Source of the DNA: Undaria pinnatifida
Lineage: Eukaryota > Sar > Phaeophyceae > Laminariales > Alariaceae
Direction of reading: 5' to 3'
Assembly (NCBI GenBank): GCA_012845835.1
Contig: JABAKD010000013.1
Location: forward strand, 8,781,128 to 8,845,127
DNA: 64,000 bases
A program made the position numbers and the translations under genes. Below, one piece after another: positions 1 through 11,137 of the stretch (positions are counted from its first letter, which is position 1; the number at the start of each line of letters is the position of its first letter). The notes beneath the pieces are model-generated. The model saw only the letters and a program-made list of their open reading frames with translations. It ran no database searches and had not been told where the DNA came from.

Positions 1-1620
1 ATGCTACATGCTCAATTCGCGCTCCCATTGGTAGTGCCCTCCGGGGGTGACCAGTTCCCTGATAATTGCCTGGTTTATCCTTTATTTTTATAAGGTCATT
101 TTTTCGCCGTGAGTTCCTATTTATTGTGGTTCACACCACTTCTAACCCTCTGGTCGAGTGTTCTTTTATTAAGTGGTTATCTCCTGAACGTTTCCCTTAT
201 TCTATCCCCGGACAATGTGGGTATACGACCTTCAGTGAGAGTTGAAATTCGAGCCTCTTTTGTTCGACTATAAAGAATTAACCACGGAGCCACTCACTCA
301 GCGCTGACTGAGTGGCTCAGTGCTGACTGGGTGGGTCAGCGGTATATTCTCGTGGTTCAGTGGTTTAGTGTTTATCACGAATAGGGGATACTGGGGTGAG
401 TAAGGGTAGCACCTTTGCTCGTAGTAACGGGGCACGAGGGCCGGAGATTCTTTGACCAGCGTCGAGTTGCGTATTATTAACAGAACACAGCGCTCATGTC
501 GAAGTATCCGTACAACATGCTTGTTTGCTGAGTGTGCGAATATCGATAGCTTTGAAGCGCGTGGAGATGGAAATACATGGATGGCGTCCTCGCTTTCCGT
601 CGCAAGGCGGCATGCGTCAGCTGCAGTGTGCTTGTGGTGACACCTAAGAACGTCCAGGCCACGCAACGCAGGGTATGGGAACCGGAGGCTCTCCTACACG
701 CGAGAAACGGGGATTAGGGACAATGCCCGCGTCGCTGGTAGGTGACAGCCGCATATTAGTGGTATCAGCAGTGCCGTCTTCGAACACGATGTCGGGGTAG
801 CATTGGCGATGCCGTGCTGCTGCATGGCTTTATACGAGGTGGTTACAAAGTAGTGCCGGGATATTGGATGAGTGGGAAACATGAGCGTCCTCAGAAAAAA
901 ATGTGTTTCTCCCGGTAATAATGGACGTAGGTGTGGGCAGGACGTCCAACTGGTATTAAACTATTTTCTTCGACCGATTCGTACGAATGCGCCCTAATTC
1001 AATGTTGTCGTGGCGCGATTAAGCGTGAAGAACACCTGCCACCGGTACAAAAACAGATTGATATGGCGAAGGCTGTACGCCACTGTGATCAACAGTAACA
1101 ACCGAAAGGGAGCTTGGATCATCCGGCTTATTTCTGATAGCTGGGTACGAGCGGAGAGTGGTGCTGACCGTCGTCAGAACCCGGGTGATAATGGCCACTT
1201 CTTGCGTTGTTGCGGTCACCACCATGGATACTGAGGGAGTGCTCGTGAAAGAGCCACCGTCTGTTTGGTGCCAGTCGAAACGATAGCTGAAGCCCCCGAG
1301 TGAGGTTGCGCAGGAGCATCTCCTTTCTCTGACAGTTCCATAGTATGGAAAACCACGACTGCGAAGACGAACGGTGCCCTGTCTTGATGTGTCGCTCCCT
1401 ATGTTCGCACGTAGCTGCTCGGTCATTCACGGAGTGTAGCTACGAGTTTAGCTGGGCGAACCACGTGTACGATTGCGCCACCAATCATACCCCACCGATC
1501 ATTGGGTGAAAAATGGAGTAATATTGTTTGCTCGGTACGTGTTCGGCTGTGGTTACCGGTATTCTCTGACCAACCGCCGACGAACAAACAATGACCAGTG
1601 GAACCTATACTACTCGGATG
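1..1620. other. Non-genic stretch, nothing recognised
   Basis: Several short open frames occur on both strands but none shows a domain, a repeat family seen elsewhere in the window, or a plausible splice structure. A short internal near-repeat of the motif GCTGACTGAGTGG/GCTGACTGGGTGG occurs around 302-340. I see no RNA gene. It ends where the left LTR of the copia element starts. Confidence 0.5.
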
Positions 1621-1625
1621 TTGCT

Positions 1626-1994
1626 TGTTCAACTAGCGGTGATATGCGATGGATGGATAAGCTCCCAACAGCCACACTAGGCTGTGAGCGAGGCACTGCA
1701 GCACGCAGTGTGTAGAAGATAGTTTAAGATGTCTTTAGTATGTCGGCCCGGAAAGGGGTAGACGAATGCAGGGGGAAAGGTGGAGTGGGTCATGTGGGTC
1801 AACTCTCCACAGCCCAGGAATAACCGCTCGTAGTCGAATGCCTAAACCTCCTCGCATAGTGCCTACTCGTACACACCCGTGGGACTGCTCGTGGGTGATA
1901 CCACGAGACGATCCCTGTAACTTACCTCCGTGACATATCGTACGTAACCGTAACTTATTGCTAGGTTGTTCGTTGAGACAAGCTATATCGAACA
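1626..1994 (-). repeat. 3' LTR of the copia element
   Basis: This 369-base direct repeat matches 6153-6528 with roughly a dozen small differences by eye. It begins TGTTCAA and ends TCGAACA, the usual TG...CA ends with short terminal inversion. It lies downstream of RNase H in element orientation, so it is the 3' LTR. Confidence 0.93.
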
Positions 1995-2004
1995 CCCTCC
2001 CTGG
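1995..2004 (-). other. Polypurine tract of the copia element
   Basis: On the minus strand the ten bases touching the 3' LTR read CCAGGGAGGG. A purine run in this position primes plus-strand DNA synthesis in LTR elements. The non-coding LTR element at 8010-11132 has almost the same run, CCGGGAGGG, at the same place. Confidence 0.75.
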
Positions 2005-2071
2005 CGCTGGATCAACTAACAATGCTTGGAAAAAACAAACACCATCCACAAACAACAAATTACTGTATCCC

Positions 2072-2830
2072 TCACAGAAAATCGCGGTGTTTCTCAAAAC
2101 TCTCTTTGCCAATAGCCTTTGTGAGAATGTCTGCATGCTGGTCGTCCGTCCGGAGATACTTAACCGACAAGTCTCCCGTCCCCACCAATTCGCGCAGAAA
2201 ATGGTACCGTACATCGATGTGCTTACTGTTAGATGAGCTCAATGGGTTTTTGGCCAAGTCTATCGCCCCTTTGTTTTCTTCAAACACTCCAATACTCGGC
2301 GACCCCAGACTGGGCATCAGGAAAACCAACACTCCTCCCGCGTAAAGGGCTTCCTTCACCCCGTCGGCCATGGCTACGTACTCCGCCTCGGTAGTTGATA
2401 GGGTGGCGCATTTCTGCGTCCTAGAAAACCACGACACAAGTGTACCCCCGCAACAGACAGCCACGCCAGAGACCGAACGCCTATCGTCGGCCTTGTGGGC
2501 GTAGTTCGCGTCCACGTACGTCTCCAACTCGTAATCCAACTGCACTTCCTCTAGTTTACTGTCCTTCCTGAACGTCAGACCTAAGTGAGCCGTAGCACTC
2601 AGGTACTCGATTATCTTCCTAGCCGCCTTAGCATGTACCTCCTTAGGGTCATGGGAAAACCTCGCAACCGCTCGTACTGCGTTCGCGATGTCCGGCCTCG
2701 TCTGATTCGCAATCCACATCAAACTCCCCACCATTTTGCGGTATCTCGCGTCCACCGCAGGGTCCTCATCACTCACGTGTCTGAGGTCCAACGACGGAGA
2801 AGCGGGGATGGGGCTGGTTTTCATGATTCC
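2072..2830 (-). pseudogene. Copia RNase H and C-terminal end of pol
   Basis: A 250-codon minus-strand frame holds the end of the polyprotein. Early residues match the segment that follows the palm in copia reverse transcriptases (RKMVGSLMWIANQTRPDI). The RNase H part shows DANYAHKADDRRSVSG, then LSTTEAEYVAMADG, then SNSKHIDVRYHFLRE, the three canonical copia RNase H blocks in order. The frame runs on close to the LTR. It is displaced from the reverse transcriptase frame upstream, so expression as one polyprotein would need more than one frameshift. Confidence 0.92.
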
Positions 2831-2973
2831 AAAACGTTCGACAACATTTCGAATAAACTAGGTCTGCGAAATCTCCAAGGTCTCCTTCTCACGGCCTCTC
2901 TTGTACTCGCTACCCATGTACCACGTAACCTCGCCAAGATGTTTCGTGGGGAATCTCTTGTTGAGATCCGCAA

Positions 2974-3758
2974 CTACTGAATCCGTGATTTCCTGGTGGC
3001 CGCGATCTTGATGTCGTTCACGTGAACCACCAGCATCGCTGCAACCTCGTCATTCACCATCAGTCGAAACACGCACGGGTCTACCAAGCACTGTTCAAAA
3101 CCACACTCAACCAAGGTTGACGACAGTAGCTTATACCACGAGCTATCACTCTGCTTCAGCCCATAAAGAGCTTTGTCGAGTCGGACTACCGTACCCGATA
3201 ACTGCCCACACCCAGGGGGCAATCTTGAGAAATTTCGGTATCCAACTCTGGCTCAATAAAGGCCTGGTCAACGTCCAAGTGCCTCAAGTCCCAGTCAAGT
3301 GTGCATGCCATTGCTGCTACGATGCGGTTAAACGTGGTTGATGCAGTAGGGGCGAACGTATCAAAGTAGTCAACTCCCTCTACCTGACTATAGCTCTTAG
3401 CTACCAATCTCGCCTTAGCTCTATCGATCATGCCATGCTCGTCGCCCTTCCACTTCAAGAGCCACTCTGATTCCACAATATTGCTACCCGCCGGAACTTC
3501 GGAAATCTCAGTGAAAGTGTCAGCGCCCTCTAATCCATCAAATTCCGCTTGCATCGCCTCTACCCAAACGCCAGAGCGGATTAAAGAACGCGCCACGGAG
3601 TAAGACGTCGGTTCCGGTTCCGCCTCCTTGAGGAGGCGATCCGGCAACCGAGTTGGCTCACCGCCTGTGTCTTGCGCCGCCAGTAGCGCACGGAATATGC
3701 GGCCTCCCTCACAAAGTGTCGCTTTCGGGCGGTTCGCTGCTGACCGTTGATGAATCAT
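2974..3758 (-). pseudogene. Copia reverse transcriptase, frameshifted
   Basis: Two minus-strand frames cover the domain. The first (3186-3758) has the start of the domain (WVEAMQAEFDGLE, then WLLKWKGDEHG, ARLVAKSYSQVEGVDY, DTFAPTAS) and the first catalytic aspartate context HLDVDQAFIEPELDTE. The second (2974-3222) has VRLDKALYGLKQSDSSWY and the place of the YVDD box. There the sequence reads HVNDI, so the first of the two metal-binding aspartates is replaced by asparagine. The frame change near 3200 and this substitution indicate an inactive enzyme. Confidence 0.9.
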
Positions 3759-4387
3759 TCAGCTCCTCACTTTCGGCTTGCGAATCGTCGCCAGCTTGCG
3801 TCATCGGAGACACCGCACGGAGTTGGTGAGGAATTCTCCTCCCCAATACCGGCAGTGGAGTCGTCCGGGCGGATTCATAGACATCCGTCCCTCCCGGCTC
3901 GGGCGCTTCTTCTAGGTCCACGGTCCCTCCCTGCTCCGGCATCTCCGGCAGCGGGGGTGACGGCGCTCCTGTACTAAGCGTTGCCTCCCAGGTCACGCCC
4001 CTTGTTTCCACCACCTTGTTCGCCCGCGTGAGCATCCGCAAGGAGTCACTTGGGTGGTCGATGCCCGGCCCGAGGTCAACAAAAACTCTCCCCAACATCT
4101 CTGTTGCGCGTGATTTAGTGGTATTAGGGATAGGCTTGCGGTAGCCTTTCGCCATAGAGCATCCCGTACAGGGCTTAAGTTTTCCTACCAGTTCTAGACC
4201 GAGTGATCTCTCGCAACAGTAGTTCATTCGAATGACCTTGCACGCAGTGAAAAACGTTGATGTCTACCCTAGTTAGTCTCAGTAGACGCGGTACTACCGG
4301 GTGCAAGCACGGGAAAAGCAAGGGGAAAATCGCAACCATATTCAACACAAGTCTCGGGAGTGGGGGTTTCAAGGGGGGACGGCACAT
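3709..4387 (-). pseudogene. Copia integrase remnant lacking the catalytic core
   Basis: The N-terminal zinc-binding part is visible but split over two frames near 4227: one supplies HCVQGHSN, the other continues with LELVGKLKPCTGCSMAKGYR. About forty residues later the sequence is already in the C-terminal stretch (RANKVVETRGVTWE), followed by a Pro/Glu-rich linker. The D,D-35-E core, normally well over a hundred residues, is not there. An internal deletion is the simplest explanation. Confidence 0.85.
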
Positions 4388-6115
4388 AGTCGTCGTCTGG
4401 CTCTATCCTGTAAGCGAATCCGGAGTAACTGGATCCATCACCTTCAAGCCTCAACCTCCCATTGAAAAGAGAAATGCACGAGTCTTTCTCCTCAGTCGTA
4501 AATGCTACTCCCTGCTTGTGCGCAGCCATCAGCGAAAACAAGTTGAATGCGATTTCCGGCACGTAGGCCACATCCAACAGCTTGACAGTCAGATCCCCTG
4601 GGAATGCAACAGTCAGCGTTCCGTACCCTACCACATCAATCAGATGGTTGTCACCGATTCTAACCTTGTCATCGCACAGTCTTACATCGCTCAAAAGGTC
4701 AGCTGAATGGGTCATGTGAAAGGATGCACCACTGTCCGCTATCCACTTCTCACCGATGCAATCACTACGTTCCTCATTACATGAGTCATCGTTAGTACCA
4801 AGCATGCACTTCGCAAGACAACACACAGTCTCACCGTCGTTGTTTTGGCCTTGCGCACCTCCGCCTGATGTCTGCTCTGGTGCAGGGGGGATGCGAGCCT
4901 TGCACTGGGACCAGGTGTGCCCGGGTTCCAAGCACCAAATGCACTTTCCCTTCATTTTGTCGAACGCTGAGGGGGGGTTATGTGTGGGGGCTCGGGGGTT
5001 ATTGTTACTGCTACCCTGACTGTTCTTGCTTGATGTGTCACTTTCACCTGTCTGCTTACCGTTACTTCTATGCCTACCTCTACCTGCACGACCACCTCGA
5101 GCAGTTACATTCGAAAATAGAGCCTGGCCCACGTCCTTACCCTTCGTCGCGGGAAGACGCAAGTACCGCTGTCGGATGATGCTCTCGATCTCCGCTCGAG
5201 TGACATCCTCACGGTACAAGATAGTGCGTTCCTCTATTTTGCAGTCTGATGTGAGGGTCATGATGATTTTGCGGTTGACGTCTGCTACCGACTTGACCAC
5301 ACCCAGCGACGCGAGCTCTTCAACAATCTTGTCTATCCGACTAAAATACTTCATGGGCTTTTCTCCCTTCTCCGTTTTTGCGGAGTCGAACCCTACCGAC
5401 CACTTGACCTGTTCAACCATGGTCTTGGGCATGAACCAATCACACAACATTCTCCAGCCAGCACTAGGTGATTTTGTTGCGAACAATCTACCAAGCAGAT
5501 CACGGTTCACAATGCTCTCTGTCAGACAAGTCCAACCTACTCTAGCTGTCTTGATATGTTCCTCACTGAACCCCTGCGAGACAAAGTATTGAGTGTTATT
5601 CGTAACGTCGCCTATCATCATATCATGATCTACGAGGAACGCCGACATGCACCCAACCATGGAAGTATATACCTCGAGGTGCTCCTTCCACCATGGAAAG
5701 TCTGCCGACTTTCCACTGAATTTAGGAACCGACTGCTTCAATTCCCAAATTCGCGAGAACCAACTTCAGCCCTATGACTATCTACGCTGCTAATCGCACC
5801 ACTCCTTGCCAGGCCTATTGCCGCGCCAAGACCTGGCAAACTCCCACTGGAGCTGACTCCCCTTACTTCCCCTGAACTGGTAGCGGTTCCGACCCGCTCA
5901 CCAGTAACACCAGACGCAACCTCACTAACCGCAGCAGTTTTGCGATCCATCTCCTCGAAAATCTGCGTCTTCAGTCGCTCATCGTCTTGACGTCGCAGTT
6001 CTCGGTCGGTCTCGCGTCGATCTTGGTCTTCTCTCCTGTCCGCCGCCAGCTGTCTCAAGAGACTGGTCAGGTCGTCCATTTCGGACGACCCATCCACTGG
6101 GGGTCCACTCGGCAT
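4269..6115 (-). pseudogene. Copia gag and protease, one frameshift
   Basis: The likely start is the ATG at 6115, just inside the 5' LTR; its frame encodes a charged Arg/Asp-rich segment and stops near 5738. The neighbouring frame picks up at 5741 and continues for 490 codons with a copia-like gag body (FSGKSADFPWWKEHLEVYTS), a CCHC zinc knuckle of the form CX2CX4HX4C (CIWCLEPGHTWSQC, near 4898-4941) and an aspartic protease active site WIADSGASFHMTH near 4722-4755. Gag would coat the RNA and protease would process the polyprotein. The single shift near 5740 looks like decay, though programmed slippage cannot be excluded by eye. Confidence 0.9.
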
Positions 6116-6152
6116 GATCAGGCTGCTTGCTCGAACAATAAGTCCGTTAACG

Positions 6153-6528
6153 TGTTCAATTAGCGCTGATATGCGATGGATGGATAAGCTCCCAACAGCC
6201 ACACACTAGGCTGTGAGCGAGGCACTGCAACACCCAGTGTGTAGAAGATAGTTTAAGATGTCTTTATTATGTCGGCCCGGAAAGGGGTAGACTAGACGAA
6301 TGCAGGGGGAAAGGTGGAGTGGGTCATGTGGGTCAACTCTCCACAGCCCAGGAATAACCGCTCGTAGTCGAATACCTAAACCTTCTCGCATAGTGCCTAC
6401 TCGTACATACCCGTGGGACTGCTCGTGGGTGATACCACGAGACGATCCCTGTAACTTACCTCCGTGACACAACGTATGTAACCGTAACTTATTACAAGGT
6501 GGTTCGTTGAGACAAGCTATATTGAACA
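6153..6528 (-). repeat. 5' LTR of the copia element
   Basis: This 376-base copy pairs with 1626-1994. It begins TGTTCAAT and ends TTGAACA. In element orientation it precedes gag, so it would hold the promoter. The internal sequence beside it (CGTTAACGGACTTATTG on the minus strand) is where a primer-binding site belongs, but I do not recognise the matching tRNA. Confidence 0.92.
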
Positions 6529-7089
6529 GTGCTTAGTGTACGGCTGTGGTTATCCCGCGACGTATCATACGCATATCGTAGCTACTTACGAACTATGCAT
6601 TTTTGTGGGTACTCAAATACCGCAAACTAAAAAATCGTCTCCAGGGTAACCAACATTTGAGCAATATTTCTGCTCTTGTCGTTGGTCTAGAGGGATCGCT
6701 TTAATTTAGCGCTGCGGCGTCAGCGCAGAAGAAGCCTCGAAAAATATTGCGAGTCATGGCCATGAGCAGCAGCACCACCGTACTATAAATATGTTAAACA
6801 CCAGTGGGGAGCGAGCTCACATCCTCGCCGAAGGCCGTGTTCCACATCTTGTCGAACCAATCTAAACACTTGCCATCGTCGAAAGGGGTGAAATCTCCCA
6901 TGCTGCTGTGGGTTTGGCGGGTGACCGTGAGTATTCTCGGTGGCATGCCAACGCGGGCTAGGACAGCTCGCAAGCGAACTATTCGAAGCGTTGCTTTGCT
7001 GGATGAGGTATAACCGGTACTCCATTAACTGGTACTACCCGTCCGCCGCAATCGCTGAGTGAGGCATTTCGCTACGACAGGGTACATTA
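6529..7089. other. Non-genic spacer
   Basis: No coding or RNA feature can be supported here. The stretch separates the copia element from the first copy of the 760-base direct repeat. Confidence 0.5.
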
Positions 7090-7851
7090 TTGAGGATAGT
7101 TACCTTGCTACTAGTACAACGGAGTACCAGATAGTCCATTGTAAACTATCGATTGCGCTGTCGTTAGCATATCATACGTAGTCATCTGGTATACGTAGCT
7201 CGTATCTGGTAGGACGCAGCAGGATGACGTGCTGTTATACACGACTGATATACTCGAGTTAGTACGTCAACACTTTCAGAGAGTATCGGATCGGTTCGTT
7301 AAGGATAGGTACCTGCCTTTGGTACGGAGCAGCACGAGGCGCTTCGGCGATACCAGTGCAAGGAGTGTGATATGTATGAACGTATCATACACAGGTACCA
7401 GACACACACGTACCTTGTAGGATCATAGAATCATGTGAATATAGTAGATCGTATATCACAGATTGCGGCGGAACCCTACATGTCGGTTGCAGTTTACAGT
7501 TGGCCCGGGGTGATTTGTACCGATATGTTTTGGGGGTAATCACACCGATTGATTGTTAGGGTGGTTCGTACGCTTTCATAAGGTCTTGGGTTGTGATCGA
7601 TCGAGCATGAACCACGCACACTCTCACACAACCCAACTCGACAACACTACTCTTCCTTCTTCGTGTTTTCTTCGAGACCGCGGTAATAATAAACCCACCA
7701 CTGCCCTTGGGGGCATCGTTTTGTCATCAGCTCTGCGGAGCTTGAAACTTGACCGCAGCGGCAGAGTAACATCTGCTGAGTGCTTACCTCTCGTGCCAGA
7801 TCTGGCATGACCCAGCCTGCACACAGTTACAGAGGACATATATCCCTTATG
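7090..7851 (+). repeat. Long direct repeat, copy 1 (pair at 13504-14265)
   Basis: About 760 bases match 13504-14265 in the same orientation with only a few percent differences by eye, starting TTGAGGATAGTTACC and ending at a TCCCTTATGA/TCCCTCATGA stretch. Flanks differ outside these limits. No long frame with recognisable content is present. The ends lack TG...CA and I find no target duplication, so LTR status is not supported. It may be an unknown non-autonomous element or a segmental duplication. Confidence 0.85.
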
Positions 7852-8009
7852 AGGTTATGAGCCTCGCCTCGCGTAAGCACTGAGAGCTAGCTGCGGGGTC
7901 CCGGGGGCATGATGCACATCGACCAAGACTATGCCCGCTTGTGGAACCCGAGCTGCTACTACTTATTTTGCTGTGAGTTTCAAAAGACAGAACCACCAGA
8001 ACCTGCCAG
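7852..8009. other. Spacer ending in the target site GCCAG
   Basis: The last five bases (8005-8009, GCCAG) are the left copy of the target duplication of the LTR element that follows. Nothing else is recognised. Confidence 0.6.
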
Positions 8010-8287
8010 TGTTGATTTGGGATTTTCAGTATGACAGTTACATATCAATTTCGTGTCGGTTCGGGCTTCTAGACTATTATTGGGTGCCTAGTAGTACCTG
8101 GTTGGCGTTCTTGATGGTATACTGCTGTGCGCTCTCGTTCGGGAGCTCACTCTTCTCGGAGGTCTTACGCACGAGTTCTCTTCTCAGAGATCTCACGCAT
8201 GAGTTCTCTGCTCGACTTGCCTCTACCCTGTGGATGGGAGACGTAATACAATGACTCGAAACCTACCCCGCTTGGAGCTAACGAACA
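8010..8287 (+). repeat. Left LTR of the non-coding LTR element
   Basis: This is a 278-base repeat with TG...CA ends, paired with 10855-11132. The left flank is GCCAG. Confidence 0.9.
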
Positions 8288-9494
8288 CTCTAGAGCAAAC
8301 CAATTCGGTCTAGCCTCATGAGGGGTCTACGGGTCAGCAGTATTGGAACAGGGCCGTGCTTTCATCGAAGCTTGGTGTAGAAGGAGGGGCCATGTTTGTG
8401 GAGCCAACCTTTTTCGAGATCAGCGGAGACGAGCAGCAAGGCGCAAGGAGGAGTCCGGTGGGGAGAAGGAGGGAGCCACCGCTGATATGGCAGGGAGAGA
8501 TGCTGTACTGCCATCGTCGGAATTCTTCGATGATGGTGGAAGAGGGAGGGCAGCTTGATAGGCGAGTTGTCTTCGGACCCGGAGATGAAGTTTTCGTGGA
8601 GACGTCGTTTTCAGGGAGGAGCCACTGTTGTTGCTGTAGACTATGTACTACAGCAGTAGTAGCTAAAGCCCCACGGCGGAGCATGACCGTAGGCAGGGAG
8701 TAGCAGCAGCTTACGTCCATGGTGATAGCGTAACCTAGGACACCCCCACAGTATACAGCGGACAGGGGGGTTCGCAGCAGCAGCTAAAAGCCCTATGGCG
8801 GAAGTACAGCCGTAGGCACCCTCGCCCTGTGCTGCGAGCGGGGGCAGTTTAGCCGCGCGGCATTTATTTTGTTATATATTTGACGTGCGCCCTCTACTTC
8901 TTCAGAAGGTTGGTTGTGGAGGCAGCAAGTATGGGGTTATCTGCATTTTTCCGCGAAAATTGGCATTGCCGCCAGCCGTGTGCACCCTACCATGGTGAGT
9001 GATTTGGTAGGGCGAAGTCGCGCGGCATAATAGCCGCGTGCTTCCTGCTGCTGGTAACAGTGGTAGAGACGGACGTGGGGTAATCGTGGGCTGTCTGCAG
9101 CAATACCAAATAACGATGGCGTTTCGTCCTGGCAACAAGTCGAGCGGCATGGCCGCATGCACTTCATGATATGCAGCAACAGCAGCAGCAGGAGAGATCA
9201 TGGAGGGAGCAGATCGGTTCACTACTTCGCCAGCCGGAGCTTCATGGTTCGGCACCATCGTGGGGCGGGGGGGGGTACAAGTCTGGTCAAAGTGGTGAAT
9301 TTATTTTTACGATGGATTCACTCTTCGATCGAAGCATTGTTTTTGGTCGAATATCGTATAGCGTTTATTTATTTACGGCAAGAGTGAAGACCCGTTAAAT
9401 AATAAGCGGTTTATTTGTGGTTAGAGTAGCGACCCGCTGATAGTTACATCTAAGATTCGTTCTGGATGGTACACGTAGCCCTTTTCGCCAGGTA

Positions 9495-9765
9495 GTTTTG
9501 AAGTGTTTTTCATTTTCAAATCAAACAGTCTTTGTAAATCCGAAAAGCTTGAAGTGTTTTTCTGGTATAGGCAGGACCAGAAGGGAACTGGTGGAGCTGA
9601 TATACATAACGATAACGCCTGGTAAAATTGAAAGTGTGTTTTTCATGTTTAAATCAAACAGTCTTTGTAAATCCGAGAAACTTGTAGTGTTTTTCTGGTG
9701 TAGGCGAGACCAGAAGGGAACTGGTGGAGCTGATATATATATACATACAATAACGATTTGGAGAA
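9495..9765 (+). repeat. Tandem duplication inside the LTR element
   Basis: Two adjacent ~135-base copies share AAATCAAACAGTCTTTGTAA, GTGTTTTTCTGGT and CAGAAGGGAACTGGTGGAGC in the same order. The second copy ends in a short TA run. It lies in the interior of the non-coding element and has no coding content. Confidence 0.85.
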
Positions 9766-10854
9766 AAGGATACGTAGGTGCACTAAATTGAGAGGTGTAC
9801 CGCTGATGTATGGTATTGATGGTGGCACTGACTGTATTGATTTCTTCGGGTATCTTTTGTTTTGGCAGTAGTAGTCTTCTGACTGATTGCAAAATTGAAG
9901 TGGACATAATCATGATTGATTGGTTGTTTTACCGACAGTATCATTGCGAATGCTTGTTCGCAAAGAAGGAGGGAAACACGAAATGTTTTTGTGATGGCCG
10001 AATACTTTGCGCAGCTGAGACGGCTTGAGCTGTTCGTATCGACAGTGGCGACATTTTAATTGTTTCTTTATTCGATTATTTATTTAGAGATATAGCAAAC
10101 AAAAGCCAAAAGGAGAGTATTTTCGGTTTCATGATGGTTTGCGAATGACCAATATTTCGGGTAATTACGCTTGTTGGCGAGGATTGGTTACATTGGCTAA
10201 TAGGTTTTGCTGGTATCTCTTGTTTGTGGTTGCCTACGTGTGTTGATGAGATGGGATGGGGCATCCTTGTGACCGTACAGTACAGGACATACTGGTCTTA
10301 AATGAGAAAGGGGATGCAAAGTCACAATTAGTCATTGGAATACCGATGTTGATTTTCCGAACTTGATGGGTGGTTGCAATCTTGTTTGGGAATTCGAAGG
10401 ATGATATATTTTGAGAATTTGATTATTTCACAAGCAAGTTGTTTTTTGTTTTGCAATGAAAATCGGGGTGACTTGTGGACGGTCAGATACTCTTTTATAT
10501 CGGGGAGGGCGTAGGCTAATTTTCGCGTCAGATAAGTTCTGTGTTTGCGGACAAGAATTTATGCTATATTGCTTTACCGATATGATCGGTGTATCTATAG
10601 CGGTAGTAGGGGACAACGGGAGACCTTTGGCCGGGTGACCTTGCAATCTCTAGCATTTTATCTGTCGCATTAGTTTTCGCCCTGATGGCGCGGCTGTTGT
10701 TATTTCTTCTTGTGATTACAATGGTTGTAAGTGGGAGTATGGGAGAGGTTTTCGCTTATGGGGATGAGTTCCCTCTTGCCGTTTTATGTTGTTTTAGGTG
10801 ATGAAATTGAGTCAATTGTTGATTCGTCACTGTCTTGCGAAGAATCCGGGAGGG

Positions 10855-11132
10855 TGTTGATTTGCGTTTTTCAGTATTACAGTTACGTATCAGTTTCGTG
10901 TCGGTTCGGGCTTCTGGATTATTATTGGGTGCCTAGTAGTACCTGGTTGGCGTTCTTGATAGTATACTGCTGTGCGCTCTCTCTCGGGAGCTCACTCTTT
11001 TCGGAGGTCTTACGCACGAGTTCTCTTCTCAGAGGTCTCAGGCATGAGTTTTCTGCTCTACTTGCCTCTACCCTGTGGTTGGGAAACGTAATACAATGAC
11101 TCGAAACCTACCCCGCTCGGAGCTAACGAACA
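10855..11132 (+). repeat. Right LTR of the non-coding LTR element
   Basis: This is a 278-base repeat with TG...CA ends, preceded by the purine tract and followed by the target duplication GCCAG at 11133-11137. Confidence 0.9.
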
Positions 11133-11137
11133 GCCAG

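Larger units (their letters stand above)
1626..6528 (-). mobile_element. Ty1/copia-type LTR retrotransposon, near full length, defective
   Basis: The element has two matching LTRs in the same orientation (1626-1994 and 6153-6528), each starting TGTTCAA and ending with the inverted form. Between them lie, in element order on the minus strand, a gag with zinc knuckle, an aspartic protease, an integrase remnant, a reverse transcriptase and an RNase H. Integrase before reverse transcriptase is the copia order. The flanking five bases are TTGCT on the left and GTGCT on the right, a target duplication with one mismatch. Frameshifts separate most domains and the integrase core is absent, so it cannot be autonomous. 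Family assignment rests on motifs visible in translation and is firm; activity is excluded by the lesions. Confidence 0.95.
8010..11132 (+). mobile_element. Non-coding LTR retroelement (TRIM/LARD type)
   Basis: Two 278-base direct repeats (8010-8287, 10855-11132) begin TGTTGATTT and end AACGAACA. The five bases before the first and after the second are both GCCAG, a perfect target duplication, so this is one insertion. A purine run CCGGGAGGG (10846-10854) abuts the right LTR, which sets the orientation to plus. The 2.57-kb interior has no recognisable gag or pol and only short frames, so the element depends on enzymes from elsewhere. Its polypurine tract and TGTT...AACA ends resemble those of the copia element at 1626-6528. 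The LTRs differ at about 20 positions by eye, so the insertion is not recent. Confidence 0.9.
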
